A stretch of DNA of 64,000 nt from Hyphomicrobiales bacterium. Lineage in GTDB: Bacteria > Pseudomonadota > Alphaproteobacteria > Rhizobiales > JAJFHC01. Of this stretch, positions 33,071-40,478 are shown in pieces. The first letter of the stretch is position 1, and each line of letters begins with the position of its first letter. Position numbers and translations under genes: made by a program. The notes below the pieces were generated by a model. That model was not told where the DNA came from. It saw only the letters and a list, made by a program, of their open reading frames with translations, and searched no databases. Location of the stretch: the NCBI GenBank assembly GCA_021775835.1, contig JAJFHC010000315.1, positions 21,827-85,826 of the forward strand, in the 5' to 3' direction.

Positions 33071-33258
33071 GCTTCATCCGCCTCAACAACATCAAGTTCA
33101 ACCTGCCCGAGCCCGAACAGGTGACGCTTGAGTCCCTCACTCTGAAATACCAGGGGCTACCAACAACCCGCCAAGTAATCGCCACGTTTAGGGCCGATAA
33201 GGCCCTCCTCAGCGACGACGACCGCGAGGCCCTCGAGAAGCTCTTCGGGATAGAATGA
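33067..33258 (+). CDS. Small hypothetical protein, TTG start
   Basis: 63 aa. TTG forms a TTGA overlap with the preceding stop and is the only start that explains the protein-like frame. A beta-strand start, then FRADKALLSDDDREALEKLF at the end. Function unknown. Confidence 0.5.
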   Translation: MSFIRLNNIKFNLPEPEQVTLESLTLKYQGLPTTRQVIATFRADKALLSDDDREALEKLFGIE

Positions 33259-33500
33259 GCGCCGGAAGCATTCTCTGCGCCTTGGCTCTTCACAAGTGGG
33301 GAAGCCATTGGTCGCTTGATGAGCACGGGAAGATAGCAGCCTCTGGTCGTAAGTGGCCAGAGGCCACGCATCGTCGGTGCGGTCGGTGTGGACAGACTCA
33401 ACACAAGGTATCCGAGCGCCGGGTCGATATGGCTGGAGGTCCCTATCTCCACAGCAAGTGGATCACCGTCGACGTAGTTGTCGCCAGGGTTATCGAATGA
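33255..33500 (+). CDS. Small hypothetical protein with CGRCG motif
   Basis: 81 aa (ATGA overlap). The CGRCG knuckle in the middle is preceded by HKWGSHW, a pattern shared with other small zinc proteins here. Function unknown. Confidence 0.55.
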   Translation: MSAGSILCALALHKWGSHWSLDEHGKIAASGRKWPEATHRRCGRCGQTQHKVSERRVDMAGGPYLHSKWITVDVVVARVIE

Positions 33501-33721
33501 AGCGCTGGCTCAAGAGTCGATGGTGCGCCATCACCGGGCACATCTGGATCGTAGTGAGTCGGCCCAGGTTCCCCAACTCTGGGCTGTATTGCCAACGCTG
33601 CGAACAGGTTCGACTGAAGGACCGCGAGGACCGGGGAGCCATCTGGATTGGAGACCACCGATCTACCAAGAAGTTCCGACGAACTATCCCGAGAGCGACA
33701 GCGATCCCCCGTAAGGAGTAG
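33497..33721 (+). CDS. Small basic protein with Cys pair
   Basis: 74 aa (ATGA overlap). CAITGHIW and CQRCEQ give a zinc-ribbon-like pattern; the end is Arg/Lys-rich. Function unknown. Confidence 0.55.
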   Translation: MKRWLKSRWCAITGHIWIVVSRPRFPNSGLYCQRCEQVRLKDREDRGAIWIGDHRSTKKFRRTIPRATAIPRKE

Positions 33722-33730
33722 AGTGAACCC

Positions 33731-34069
33731 ATGATCATCGACGCCAGGAACAGACCGGACGGGAAACGAGGCCGATCGCAGCGAGCGATGCGGACTGTCA
33801 TCATCGACACCAAGACCGGGAAGAAGGTCGATCCCGCGCCGGTGGCAATAGACACGATGAGCCAGAAGCTCACTTTCAAGATCCCCAAGGACGAGCGGAC
33901 CGACATGTTCAAGAAATACCGAGAGGAGCGGTTCGAGTCTGGAAAATACCTAATGCGAGACATAAAGACCGGGCTGGAGTGGCCAGCGACCGCGGTGGTC
34001 ATCCCGTGCCTCCAGCGCGATGGGACTAAGCTCGTCGATTGCCCTTGCCTCGATTGCCTGAAAGACTGA
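33731..34069 (+). CDS. Hypothetical protein
   Basis: 112 aa. A basic N-terminus, a RTVIIDTKTGKKV strand pair, a helix with MFKKYREERF and an end with CPCLDC. Not recognised. Own ribosome site (AGGAGTAGAGTG) a short distance upstream. Confidence 0.55.
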   Translation: MIIDARNRPDGKRGRSQRAMRTVIIDTKTGKKVDPAPVAIDTMSQKLTFKIPKDERTDMFKKYREERFESGKYLMRDIKTGLEWPATAVVIPCLQRDGTKLVDCPCLDCLKD

Positions 34070-34073
34070 GCCC

Positions 34074-34388
34074 ATGCCCAAAGCCAAGATCATCGAAGTC
34101 ACCCTTGAGAACGGAACCCATCACGGCTGGATGGCCTGGTGTCCTGGTTGTGATAGCCCCCACGTCTACGACGAGCGGTGGAGCTTCAACGGCGACCACG
34201 ACGCTCCGACATTCAAGCCCTCATACCTGGCGACCGGAACCTACGGCGAGAACCACGAACAGCGCCGGTGCCACACCTATCTCACCGACGGGAAGCTCCA
34301 GTTCCTCGCCGACTGTTCCCACGAGCTGGCCGGAACTACCGTTGACCTTATCGAGAAGTTCGACGTAGAGTCCGAACCCATGAACTAG
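34074..34388 (+). CDS. Conserved phage protein with zinc-site pattern
   Basis: 104 aa. CPGCDSPH, then WSFNGDHDAPTFKPSYL and CHTYLTDGKL with DCSHELAG. This matches a small phage/bacterial family (DUF6527-like, from memory) with Cys/His metal ligands. Function unknown; all conserved parts are present. Confidence 0.7.
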   Translation: MPKAKIIEVTLENGTHHGWMAWCPGCDSPHVYDERWSFNGDHDAPTFKPSYLATGTYGENHEQRRCHTYLTDGKLQFLADCSHELAGTTVDLIEKFDVESEPMN

Positions 34389-34469
34389 GAAGAGCTGGGC
34401 AGGGATACGTGGGGAGGCCCGGCTTTGGGGGTCCAGTCGAGAGGGGCAAGCTCGGCACCAACTTGGGAA

Positions 34470-34475
34470 TAGGAT
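34470..34475 (+). promoter_or_regulatory. Possible -10 box for a leaderless start
   Basis: TAGGAT lies 6 nt before the ATG at 34482, with no clear -35. The 93-nt gap upstream suggests a new transcript begins here. The ATAGGA next to it could instead be a ribosome site. Confidence 0.3.
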
Positions 34476-34481
34476 ATAGGA

Positions 34482-34955
34482 ATGGAGAACGAGAAACTTC
34501 CACCGGTCGCACAAGTGACCATCATGGCCGGCATCCCCGGCTCAGGTAAGAGCCACACCGCCGGCGGGCTAATCCCATCAGGGGTGATTCTTTCGACCGA
34601 CGACTTCTGGAAGATAGCGACCGGGCAGTACGACTTCGATCCGGCTCGCATCACCGAGGCGCACGGTTGGAACTTCCAGAGGTTCCTTGAGTGTGTGAGT
34701 CGGGAAAACCCTCCGCACATCATCGTCGACAACACCAACACGACCATCGCCGAGATCGCTCCGTACTACGCGGCGGCCCAGAGCTTCGGCGCTGATGTCA
34801 AAGTCCTCGCGGTTCTGTGCCCATGGCAAGTCGCGGCCGAGCGCCAGCAACACGGGCTACCACCCGCGAAGGTCTACCAGATGAGCCTACGACTTGAGGA
34901 GACTCTGCGGAGATTCCCGGCCTGGTGGCGCCTCGATGTGGTGGACAACTCTTGA
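34482..34955 (+). CDS. P-loop kinase, polynucleotide-kinase-like
   Basis: 157 aa. Walker A AGIPGSGKSHTA (about residue 16), STDDFW and IVDNTNT are the blocks of the T4 Pnk/Zeta-like P-loop kinase family, where Asp in STDD is catalytic. The late RLEETLRRFP helix fits the lid. Likely phosphorylates 5'-OH ends of nucleic acid or a small substrate. It has no phosphatase domain, so it is a stand-alone kinase. Confidence 0.85.
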   Translation: MENEKLPPVAQVTIMAGIPGSGKSHTAGGLIPSGVILSTDDFWKIATGQYDFDPARITEAHGWNFQRFLECVSRENPPHIIVDNTNTTIAEIAPYYAAAQSFGADVKVLAVLCPWQVAAERQQHGLPPAKVYQMSLRLEETLRRFPAWWRLDVVDNS

Positions 34956-35452
34956 CCAACATCGTCGAGTGCCGGTGCAGCATCTGTAACAAGGGGATGG
35001 ATAAAGCGCCAGACATGTCCGAGTGCTGTGGCCTGTTCTTCTGCTGTACCGACGAGACCCAGGTCAAGAAGGACTGCCTTGGCATCCATCAGGACTCGGA
35101 CCACTCGACTACATGCAAGGAGTGCGGAACCTCGGTGCCTAGCAACTGCAACTGGTGTCCTGGCTGTCGGAACTACAACGGGGAAAAGAAGACCGAGCTC
35201 AAGGCCGTCGACATCAAGCCCTACGAGTCAACGGTCAACCAGTTGACGGTCGATCTCCTTGAGGAGATGCTGGCCGACGCGAAGAGCGGGAAGATTCAGG
35301 AGGCGGTCGTTGTCGGCTTCCTTGAAGGCGGAGACACCGCTAGCGCCTACACTCCAACCGTGAACTTCATCAGGCGCCTCGGTGCCATCGAACTCGTCAA
35401 GCTCCGCTGGATGCACAACGACATCCTTCACGACGGACAAGACGGAACCTAA
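34952..35452 (+). CDS. Hypothetical zinc-cluster protein, TTG start
   Basis: 166 aa. TTG in a TTGA overlap with the kinase stop. Residues 8-70 hold twelve Cys in pairs (CRCSIC, CCGLFFCC, CKECG, CNWCPGC), enough for two or three zinc ions; the second half is alpha/beta (LLEEMLADAKSG then EAVVVGFLEGG). No known family. Confidence 0.6.
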   Translation: MTNIVECRCSICNKGMDKAPDMSECCGLFFCCTDETQVKKDCLGIHQDSDHSTTCKECGTSVPSNCNWCPGCRNYNGEKKTELKAVDIKPYESTVNQLTVDLLEEMLADAKSGKIQEAVVVGFLEGGDTASAYTPTVNFIRRLGAIELVKLRWMHNDILHDGQDGT

Positions 35453-35472
35453 ACCCCAACCAGGAGAGACCG

Positions 35473-35706
35473 ATGCCAGAATACCCAGTAAGCGACCGAG
35501 TAGCCGAGCAGATTGAGAAGTGCTTCACCTACCACTCACCCAAGGCCGACCAGCCAACTCGCTACAATCTCATCCGCGACACAGCGAAGGGGTTAGCCGT
35601 CACGATCGCGGAGAACACCCCGCCGAGTCGAGAGCAGTCGCTTGCACTCACCAAGCTCGAAGAAGCGGTGATGCATGCGAACGCAGCCATCGCACGGAAC
35701 GAGTAG
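35473..35706 (+). CDS. acb2: Acb2-like cyclic nucleotide sponge (anti-CBASS/Thoeris)
   Basis: 77 aa. FTYHSPKADQPTRY, then PPSREQSLALTKLEEAVM and NAAIARNE follow the Acb2/Tad1-hairpin family: small helical proteins that form a hexamer and sequester cyclic di- and tri-nucleotides, and so block CBASS and related immunity. The Tyr of FTYH and the SLALTKLEEA helix are conserved features as I recall. Ribosome site AGGAGAGACCG precedes the ATG. The gene stands between accessory genes, as expected for an anti-defence gene. No binding is shown here. Confidence 0.85.
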   Translation: MPEYPVSDRVAEQIEKCFTYHSPKADQPTRYNLIRDTAKGLAVTIAENTPPSREQSLALTKLEEAVMHANAAIARNE

Positions 35707-35733
35707 ACCAGCAAAGCCAACCAGGAGGAACCA

Positions 35734-36174
35734 GTGAAGCTATTTGAACTACACAGAGACGAAGACGAGAGCGGAATCAGCGGGACCGGAGTTGTTGCCC
35801 AAGGTGTCATCTTCGACAACGGACGGTGCTCGCTCTCCTGGTTGACGGAGCACACCTCGCACACCTCTGCGGCTTTCTATACGAGCATCGAAGAGGTTAT
35901 CGCCATCCATGGTCACGACGGAAAGACGCGAGTCATGCAGGTTGTGGACTGTAGTTCCGAGGCCATCAACGGCATCATCGGCAACTGCTACCAGGACAAT
36001 TGCGAGAACGTGCATGTTGGACTGAAGAGCCAGGAGGAAGAAGTTGTCGTTAGCAGGAAGGACGGAACCACCAACAGCCTGGCTGGATATCTCTGGGACG
36101 AACGGCAGAAGTTCTACAACCTATTCACCCCAATCAACTTGGCTACCGGGTCAAAGTTCACAGGTGGAATCTAA
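35734..36174 (+). CDS. Conserved phage protein, unknown function
   Basis: 146 aa, GTG start. The N-terminal half ([20 protein letters not shown], then WLTEH, then IHGHDG) is a segment found in many phage proteins; the second half is not recognised. GGAGGAACC ribosome site. The stop overlaps the SSB start (TAATG). Confidence 0.65.
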   Translation: MKLFELHRDEDESGISGTGVVAQGVIFDNGRCSLSWLTEHTSHTSAAFYTSIEEVIAIHGHDGKTRVMQVVDCSSEAINGIIGNCYQDNCENVHVGLKSQEEEVVVSRKDGTTNSLAGYLWDERQKFYNLFTPINLATGSKFTGGI

Positions 36175-36578
36175 TGAGCGCCGGCGTCAACAAGGTGATC
36201 CTCGTGGGGAACCTTGGCAGCGACCCAGAGTCCCGAATGGCTGGCGATACACCGGTGTGCAACTTCTCCCTCGCCACCAACGAAAGCTGGAAAGGCAAAG
36301 ATGGCCAGAAGCAAGACCGGACCGAGTGGCACCGCATCATAGTCTGGGGAAAGGTTGGGGAGAACTGCCAGAAGTTCCTGAGCAAAGGTCGACCGGTCTA
36401 CATCGAGGGCAAGCTCCAGACCCGAAGCTGGGAAGACAAGGAGGGTGTCAAGCGCTACACCACTGAGGTTGTCGCTCGCGATGTGAAGTTCCTTGGTTCT
36501 GCATCAGGCAACGACAGGGACGACCGACCTCCAGAGCCACCACCAATGAGCGACAGTGATGCGGACATCCCGTTCTAG
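36174..36578 (+). CDS. ssb: Single-stranded DNA-binding protein
   Basis: 134 aa. [26 protein letters not shown] and [16 protein letters not shown] are the OB-fold of bacterial-type SSB; a short Pro/Asp linker leads to the acidic tip DADIPF, which recruits partner proteins. It should cooperate with RecT, the helicases and the exonuclease. The tail is shorter than in host SSB but the tip is kept. Confidence 0.95.
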   Translation: MSAGVNKVILVGNLGSDPESRMAGDTPVCNFSLATNESWKGKDGQKQDRTEWHRIIVWGKVGENCQKFLSKGRPVYIEGKLQTRSWEDKEGVKRYTTEVVARDVKFLGSASGNDRDDRPPEPPPMSDSDADIPF

Positions 36579-36585
36579 GCAGTCA

Positions 36586-36783
36586 ATGAACGTCTGCCTC
36601 TTCGCTACACTCATCGCCGTCATGGTCAACCACCGGAGCGGCAGCTTAGGGAAGGCATTCCTCGCTGGGTTCTTGGTTGTCTGTATGCATATCATCTGGG
36701 TATTCCTCATGGCCGAGCGAGAGACCCAGATGGCACTTGAAGCCGAAGAGCGCGAAGAGGCCGAGAAAAAAGATCAGACCTGA
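36586..36783 (+). CDS. Small membrane protein
   Basis: 65 aa from the ATG at 36586. Two hydrophobic segments (LFATLIAVMV and FLAGFLVVCMHIIWVFLM) are followed by a charged helix (ERETQMALEAEEREEAEKK). Might be a holin-like or anchor protein; no lysis gene is next to it, so this is open. Confidence 0.5.
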   Translation: MNVCLFATLIAVMVNHRSGSLGKAFLAGFLVVCMHIIWVFLMAERETQMALEAEEREEAEKKDQT

Positions 36784-36878
36784 GCATCGGGCTCATTCTC
36801 CTCGAGCAAGGGCACCCCAAGAAACTCGCACCTCCGAGAGAAGCGTCGTGCGGCGCCGGTTCGCGACCTAGAGATTTC

Positions 36879-36890
36879 TTTGAGCTCAAA
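36879..36890. repeat. Perfect 12-bp palindrome
   Basis: TTTGAGCTCAAA lies in the 197-nt gap (36784-36980) upstream of a promoter candidate at 36970. It might be an operator. Nothing else is seen in the gap. Confidence 0.3.
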
Positions 36891-36969
36891 GCTCACCGCC
36901 GAACAATAGGACGCCGAGGTCGACCCGCCCGATCTCCCTGTTTGAGCGAAAACCGAAATGGCCGATTGG

Positions 36970-36975
36970 TAAAAT
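36970..36975 (+). promoter_or_regulatory. Extended -10 promoter for a leaderless gene
   Basis: TGGTAAAAT gives an extended -10 (TG-N-TAAAAT) 5 nt before the ATG at 36981; no ribosome site and only a weak -35 (TTGAGC at 36942, 22 nt away). Confidence 0.5.
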
Positions 36976-36980
36976 GGGTC

Positions 36981-37220
36981 ATGAAGCAAAGAAGACCCAC
37001 GATCGCAGTCAAGAGCGGAGAGACCTACAAGGTCCCCCGAGCTGGCAAGCCCGCCGCCTTTGTGAAGCTCGTCCGCGTCCGCAAGGGCGACCAGCCCAAG
37101 GTGACATACGAGCGGGTCACGCGATCCGGTGGTAAGCGGCCGGGTGAGAGCGTCAACGTCCGGTGGCTCACCTTCCGGGATGGGGCATGGCGCCTCCCCG
37201 AGAACTGGCTGCCAGCGTGA
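36981..37220 (+). CDS. Small basic hypothetical protein
   Basis: 79 aa from the ATG behind the extended -10. Beta-rich, with many Lys/Arg (KQRRP, VRVRKGDQPK) and Trp near the end; could be a small nucleic-acid-binding barrel. No known family. Confidence 0.55.
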   Translation: MKQRRPTIAVKSGETYKVPRAGKPAAFVKLVRVRKGDQPKVTYERVTRSGGKRPGESVNVRWLTFRDGAWRLPENWLPA

Positions 37221-37226
37221 TAGGGT
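37221..37226 (+). promoter_or_regulatory. Possible -10 box for a leaderless start
   Basis: TAGGGT ends 7 nt before the ATG at 37234, and there is no ribosome site. It immediately follows the stop of the previous gene. Confidence 0.35.
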
Positions 37227-37233
37227 CTTGGCC

Positions 37234-37389
37234 ATGAGCGCGATCTGCCTCAAGTGCCGTGAAGAGTTCAGCGAAGAGGACCACAAGTGCCTGGAGATCT
37301 TGACGCTGGACGAACTCCACACCCACCTCACGGAAGAGATTCGGGCGAAGCTGGGGCGGCTGGAGAAGAAGGACGACGATCAGGAGTGA
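37234..37389 (+). CDS. Small Cys protein
   Basis: 51 aa. LKCREEFSEEDHKC gives a short Cys/His set; the rest is a charged helix (ELHTHLTEEIRAKLGRLEKK). Function unknown; kept because of the promoter-like spacing and protein-like composition. Confidence 0.45.
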   Translation: MSAICLKCREEFSEEDHKCLEILTLDELHTHLTEEIRAKLGRLEKKDDDQE

Positions 37390-37431
37390 GCTTTTGTGCT
37401 ATTCACAGGTTGTGGAGAAACTGAGGACCCA

Positions 37432-37977
37432 ATGAGAAAGCTCAAGCTAGGATTCATCTTTACATTCTTCGTTACCGTCTTGGCCACGATGGGGTTTCTT
37501 GCAGTCAAGAACTGCATATCATTGCCGGAAGCCACCAAGACCATCGGCATCCATATCGAGGACGATGGCATCATCCACAAGCGCTCAGTCTATGACGCTA
37601 TGGAAATCATGAACCGATTCGTTGGTTGTGAGTTCCTCATCCCTGGCGGTAACGATATCCGCATCATGAGCACGGACGGAGAGCCATGCGGGTTGACCTT
37701 CCATAAGAACATCGAGGATGGGCACTCTGCCGGAACCTACCAGTGTAACCCTGATAGCCCCAAGTATCGCGGCTTCCCTTGGGAGGTACACGTCGAGAAG
37801 CCAGGCGATATCCATCTCCAGGTATGCATCGCAGCCCACGAGATCTGCCACGCCCTCGGATGCAAGGACAAGCCGAAGGGCCGTCGCGGCATTATGAACC
37901 CGTTCCACTGCCCGGATACGCAAATCATCCTATCGAACGACGAGGTCGACTTCCTACACGCGAAGATGTGTGAATGA
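37432..37977 (+). CDS. Metzincin-like zinc protease with N-terminal membrane segment
   Basis: 181 aa from the ATG with a TGAGGA ribosome site; an upstream GTG at 37396 is the alternative. A single hydrophobic segment (LGFIFTFFVTVLATMGFLA) is a signal peptide or anchor. The domain ends with HEICHALGCKD, the HExxHxxGxxD zinc motif of metzincins, then GIMNP as Met-turn. It may process cell-surface or virion proteins, or act in lysis. The Asp in place of the third His is allowed in some metzincins. Confidence 0.78.
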   Translation: MRKLKLGFIFTFFVTVLATMGFLAVKNCISLPEATKTIGIHIEDDGIIHKRSVYDAMEIMNRFVGCEFLIPGGNDIRIMSTDGEPCGLTFHKNIEDGHSAGTYQCNPDSPKYRGFPWEVHVEKPGDIHLQVCIAAHEICHALGCKDKPKGRRGIMNPFHCPDTQIILSNDEVDFLHAKMCE

Positions 37978-38122
37978 TCTGCGGTGGCTACTAAGGGGCC
38001 AGTGCTTCTGCCTACCTTGTAGGACCAGAGGAGTGGACAGAAAACCACCCGAAAGCTAGAGGCCATGGCGGCGCGACTGGTGAGTGTGAGAGACTTTAGT
38101 TGGCTTTGGAGATAGGAACAGG
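37978..38122. other. Gap with a small hairpin only
   Basis: 145 nt. A CCTAC/GTAGG hairpin (about 38016-38028) is the only structure noticed. The next gene has a GATAGGAACAGG ribosome region. Confidence 0.25.
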
Positions 38123-38482
38123 ATGGCAATCTACGAATACCAGGCGAGATGTATTGGAATCACCAGCGCCGGAGACCTAGAGCTTGAGTTAGATCTGGGC
38201 TTCAATATCCAGACGACCCAAATCGTCAAGCTGGACATCAACATCCAGCATCCTCGGGATGCGCATGGGCGTCTCCACGGTCTCCTGATAAAAGATGTCA
38301 ACGAGCACTGGGGAGAATTCCCCCTCCTGGTTCATACGGTGAGGAAGGACGAGAAAGGGCGCTACCTAGCCAGCGTTCTCACCTTCGTTGACTTCTCGAA
38401 CATCAACCCAAACAACCCGCAGCGCTGGGTCTCTGTGAACAGCATCCTTCTCGAAGAGGGAATAGCGATCCCCTCCGAGTAG
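38123..38482 (+). CDS. SNase-like (thermonuclease-fold) protein, catalytic residues partly lost
   Basis: 119 aa. YEYQARCIGITSAGDLELEL, DLGFNIQTTQIVKLDIN and KDEKGRYLASV follow the staphylococcal-nuclease OB-fold as used in small phage proteins. The late GRYLA Arg is kept, but the usual Arg after the DLGF strand is Lys and the catalytic Glu position is not obvious, so it may bind rather than cut DNA. It directly precedes terminase (stop at 38482). Confidence 0.6.
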   Translation: MAIYEYQARCIGITSAGDLELELDLGFNIQTTQIVKLDINIQHPRDAHGRLHGLLIKDVNEHWGEFPLLVHTVRKDEKGRYLASVLTFVDFSNINPNNPQRWVSVNSILLEEGIAIPSE

Positions 38483-39964
38483 ATGGTCATAGAGGCGTCA
38501 TACGACGAGCTCACCGACCTCCGAATTCTAGCCGAGCGCTCTCGGGCCAAGAGGATAGAGATGGCTCGCAAGGGACACCTGAAGTCCTTCTGCGAGTTGG
38601 TGATGATCAACGAGGAGACCGGTCTCCCCATCGAGATGGCTCCGTTCCATATGGAGTGGCACCAGCTCGCCGACCAGTACGATCGGCTCCTCATCTGGTC
38701 CGCCATTGAGCATGGCAAGACCCAGCAGATGGCGGTCGCCCGAACGCTCTGGGATCTCGGTCGCAACCCCAACCTTCGGAACGTCATCTGCTCGAGCACG
38801 AAGGGGCAAGCGAAGAAGATCGCCCGCGCCATCAAGGGATACATCGAAGGGTCCGAGCCTCTTCGCGCCATCTTCCCCGATCTCCTTCCAGGGCAACCCT
38901 GGGGCGAGAACGACTTCACGGTCCAGCGGACTAGCTTCGCGAAAGATCCCAGCGTCCAATGCACCGGCCTCCACGGCAACATCCTCGGAGCTCGTATCGA
39001 CCGGCTCGTCCTCGACGACATCCTAAGCTACGAGAACACTAGGACCTCGCACGCTCGCAAGGACGTTAAGAACTGGGTCAAGTCGACGCTGCTCGGTCGT
39101 CTCACTAAGAACGCCCAGGTCCGCAACATCGGCAACGCTTGGCACCCGGAGGACTTGCTCCACGAGTTCGCCAAGATGAAGTCCTGGAACGCCTTTAGCT
39201 ACTCGGCCCGCAAGCCGGACGGAACTCCTCGGTGGCCTGAGGCATGGGATGAAGCTCGACTTACCGCCAAGCTAGAGGAACTCGGCCCAGTTGAATTCGC
39301 ACGCCAGCTTCTATGCCAAGCCCGAGACGATTCATCCTCGACATTCAAGCGGATGTGGATTGAGCGTTGCCTAGAACTTGGCGATGGCCAGTCAATGGCA
39401 CAAGCCCTGTCCGTAATCCCGCGTGGCTACCAAGTTTACACTGGTGTCGACTTGGCGGTCTCGAAGAAGGACGCATCGGACGAGACCTGCCTGTTCACTA
39501 TCGCTATCGACCCATTCGGACAGCGACACGTACTGGAGATCGACACAGACAAGATCAGCGGCCCAGAAATCATACAGAAGATCAAGAGTGTACACCGGCG
39601 CTTCGGATCCATCGTCATCGTTGAGAATAACGCTGCCCAGGACTACATCCTACAGTTCACCCGCGGAAACTCAGCGGTCCCAATCAAAGCCTTCACGACC
39701 GGGCGAAACAAGGCAGACCCTTCCCACGGCGTCCAATCGCTCGCCACCGAGATGTACAACGGCAAGTGGACTATCCCAAGCGCCGAGAATTGCCAGGTCC
39801 TCCACCCTGAGGTAGCGGCCTGGGTTGACGAGATGCTCTATTACGACCCAGCAGGTCACACAGGCGATCGGCTCATGGCATCCTGGTTCGCTCGAGAGGG
39901 TTCAAGGATGTCGCCAGCATCCAAGATCCAGGTCCGAAAGAAGCCAGACCTGATGCGCCGATAA
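38483..39964 (+). CDS. terL: Terminase large subunit
   Basis: 493 aa. ATPase: a degenerate Walker A WSAIEHGKTQ (about residue 74) and Walker B IDRLVLDDIL, with motif III-like IGNAWHPED. Nuclease: GVDLAVSKKDASDE, IVIVENNAAQD and the final GDRLMAS supply the acidic metal-binding residues of the RNase H fold. It is the packaging motor and cuts the concatemer at headful or cos. Starts immediately after the previous stop. Confidence 0.93.
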   Translation: MVIEASYDELTDLRILAERSRAKRIEMARKGHLKSFCELVMINEETGLPIEMAPFHMEWHQLADQYDRLLIWSAIEHGKTQQMAVARTLWDLGRNPNLRNVICSSTKGQAKKIARAIKGYIEGSEPLRAIFPDLLPGQPWGENDFTVQRTSFAKDPSVQCTGLHGNILGARIDRLVLDDILSYENTRTSHARKDVKNWVKSTLLGRLTKNAQVRNIGNAWHPEDLLHEFAKMKSWNAFSYSARKPDGTPRWPEAWDEARLTAKLEELGPVEFARQLLCQARDDSSSTFKRMWIERCLELGDGQSMAQALSVIPRGYQVYTGVDLAVSKKDASDETCLFTIAIDPFGQRHVLEIDTDKISGPEIIQKIKSVHRRFGSIVIVENNAAQDYILQFTRGNSAVPIKAFTTGRNKADPSHGVQSLATEMYNGKWTIPSAENCQVLHPEVAAWVDEMLYYDPAGHTGDRLMASWFAREGSRMSPASKIQVRKKPDLMRR

Positions 39965-40008
39965 GGGTGAAGTTCGCCCTCTCGCTTCCATCGTGATAGA
40001 AGTTGGTA

Positions 40009-40251
40009 GTGACCCATACGCCATCAACTTCAGAACATGAATATTGGGAGCCTCTCGCTGTCGTTCTCATTGAAGTTCTAAAGGAGAAGGGCGGGTCGAT
40101 GTCGCTTAGGGCTATAAAAACCGCCATGCGATTCAAAGGCCACAAGGTACATATCACTGTCAACCTTCTCTCCTACCTTGACCTCGCCAAGCGGGCGTCC
40201 TACGACCAGGAGGGGAAGGTTTGGTATCTAACCGAGAAGGGCAAGGAATGA
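40009..40251 (+). CDS. Small winged-helix protein
   Basis: 80 aa from GTG at 40009; a TTG at 40003 is also possible. The second half (SLRAIKTAMRFKGHKVHIT then VWYLTEKGKE) reads as a winged helix with a C-terminal wing. May regulate late genes. Not recognised further. Confidence 0.5.
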   Translation: MTHTPSTSEHEYWEPLAVVLIEVLKEKGGSMSLRAIKTAMRFKGHKVHITVNLLSYLDLAKRASYDQEGKVWYLTEKGKE

Positions 40252-40469
40252 AGACGGACTGGAACATTTGGCGGGCCTACCGCGGAAACACAGGAAAAAC
40301 CCTGATGTTTGGCGTGGCACCAGTCGGAAAATCAGGAGCCTCGGCGTTCAAAGGAAACCTTGCTGGAATGGCTTTCGAGAGGCGAGCAACGGTCCATAGT
40401 TGCACAAAGGAACAGGCAGAGGACGTGATGAACACGCTCAACTCGACGAAGGTCGGAGTGCCAAGCTAG
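40248..40469 (+). CDS. Small hypothetical protein
   Basis: 73 aa (ATGA overlap). Beta-rich with Gly and Lys, and a final helix CTKEQAEDVMNTLN. Function unknown. Confidence 0.55.
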   Translation: MKTDWNIWRAYRGNTGKTLMFGVAPVGKSGASAFKGNLAGMAFERRATVHSCTKEQAEDVMNTLNSTKVGVPS

Positions 40470-40472
40470 GAT
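40467..40472 (+). promoter_or_regulatory. Possible -10 box for a leaderless start of the kinase
   Basis: TAGGAT, which shares its TAG with the stop of the previous gene, lies 6 nt before the ATG at 40479. The same hexamer and spacing occur at 34470. No -35 seen. Confidence 0.3.
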
Positions 40473-40478
40473 AGATAG

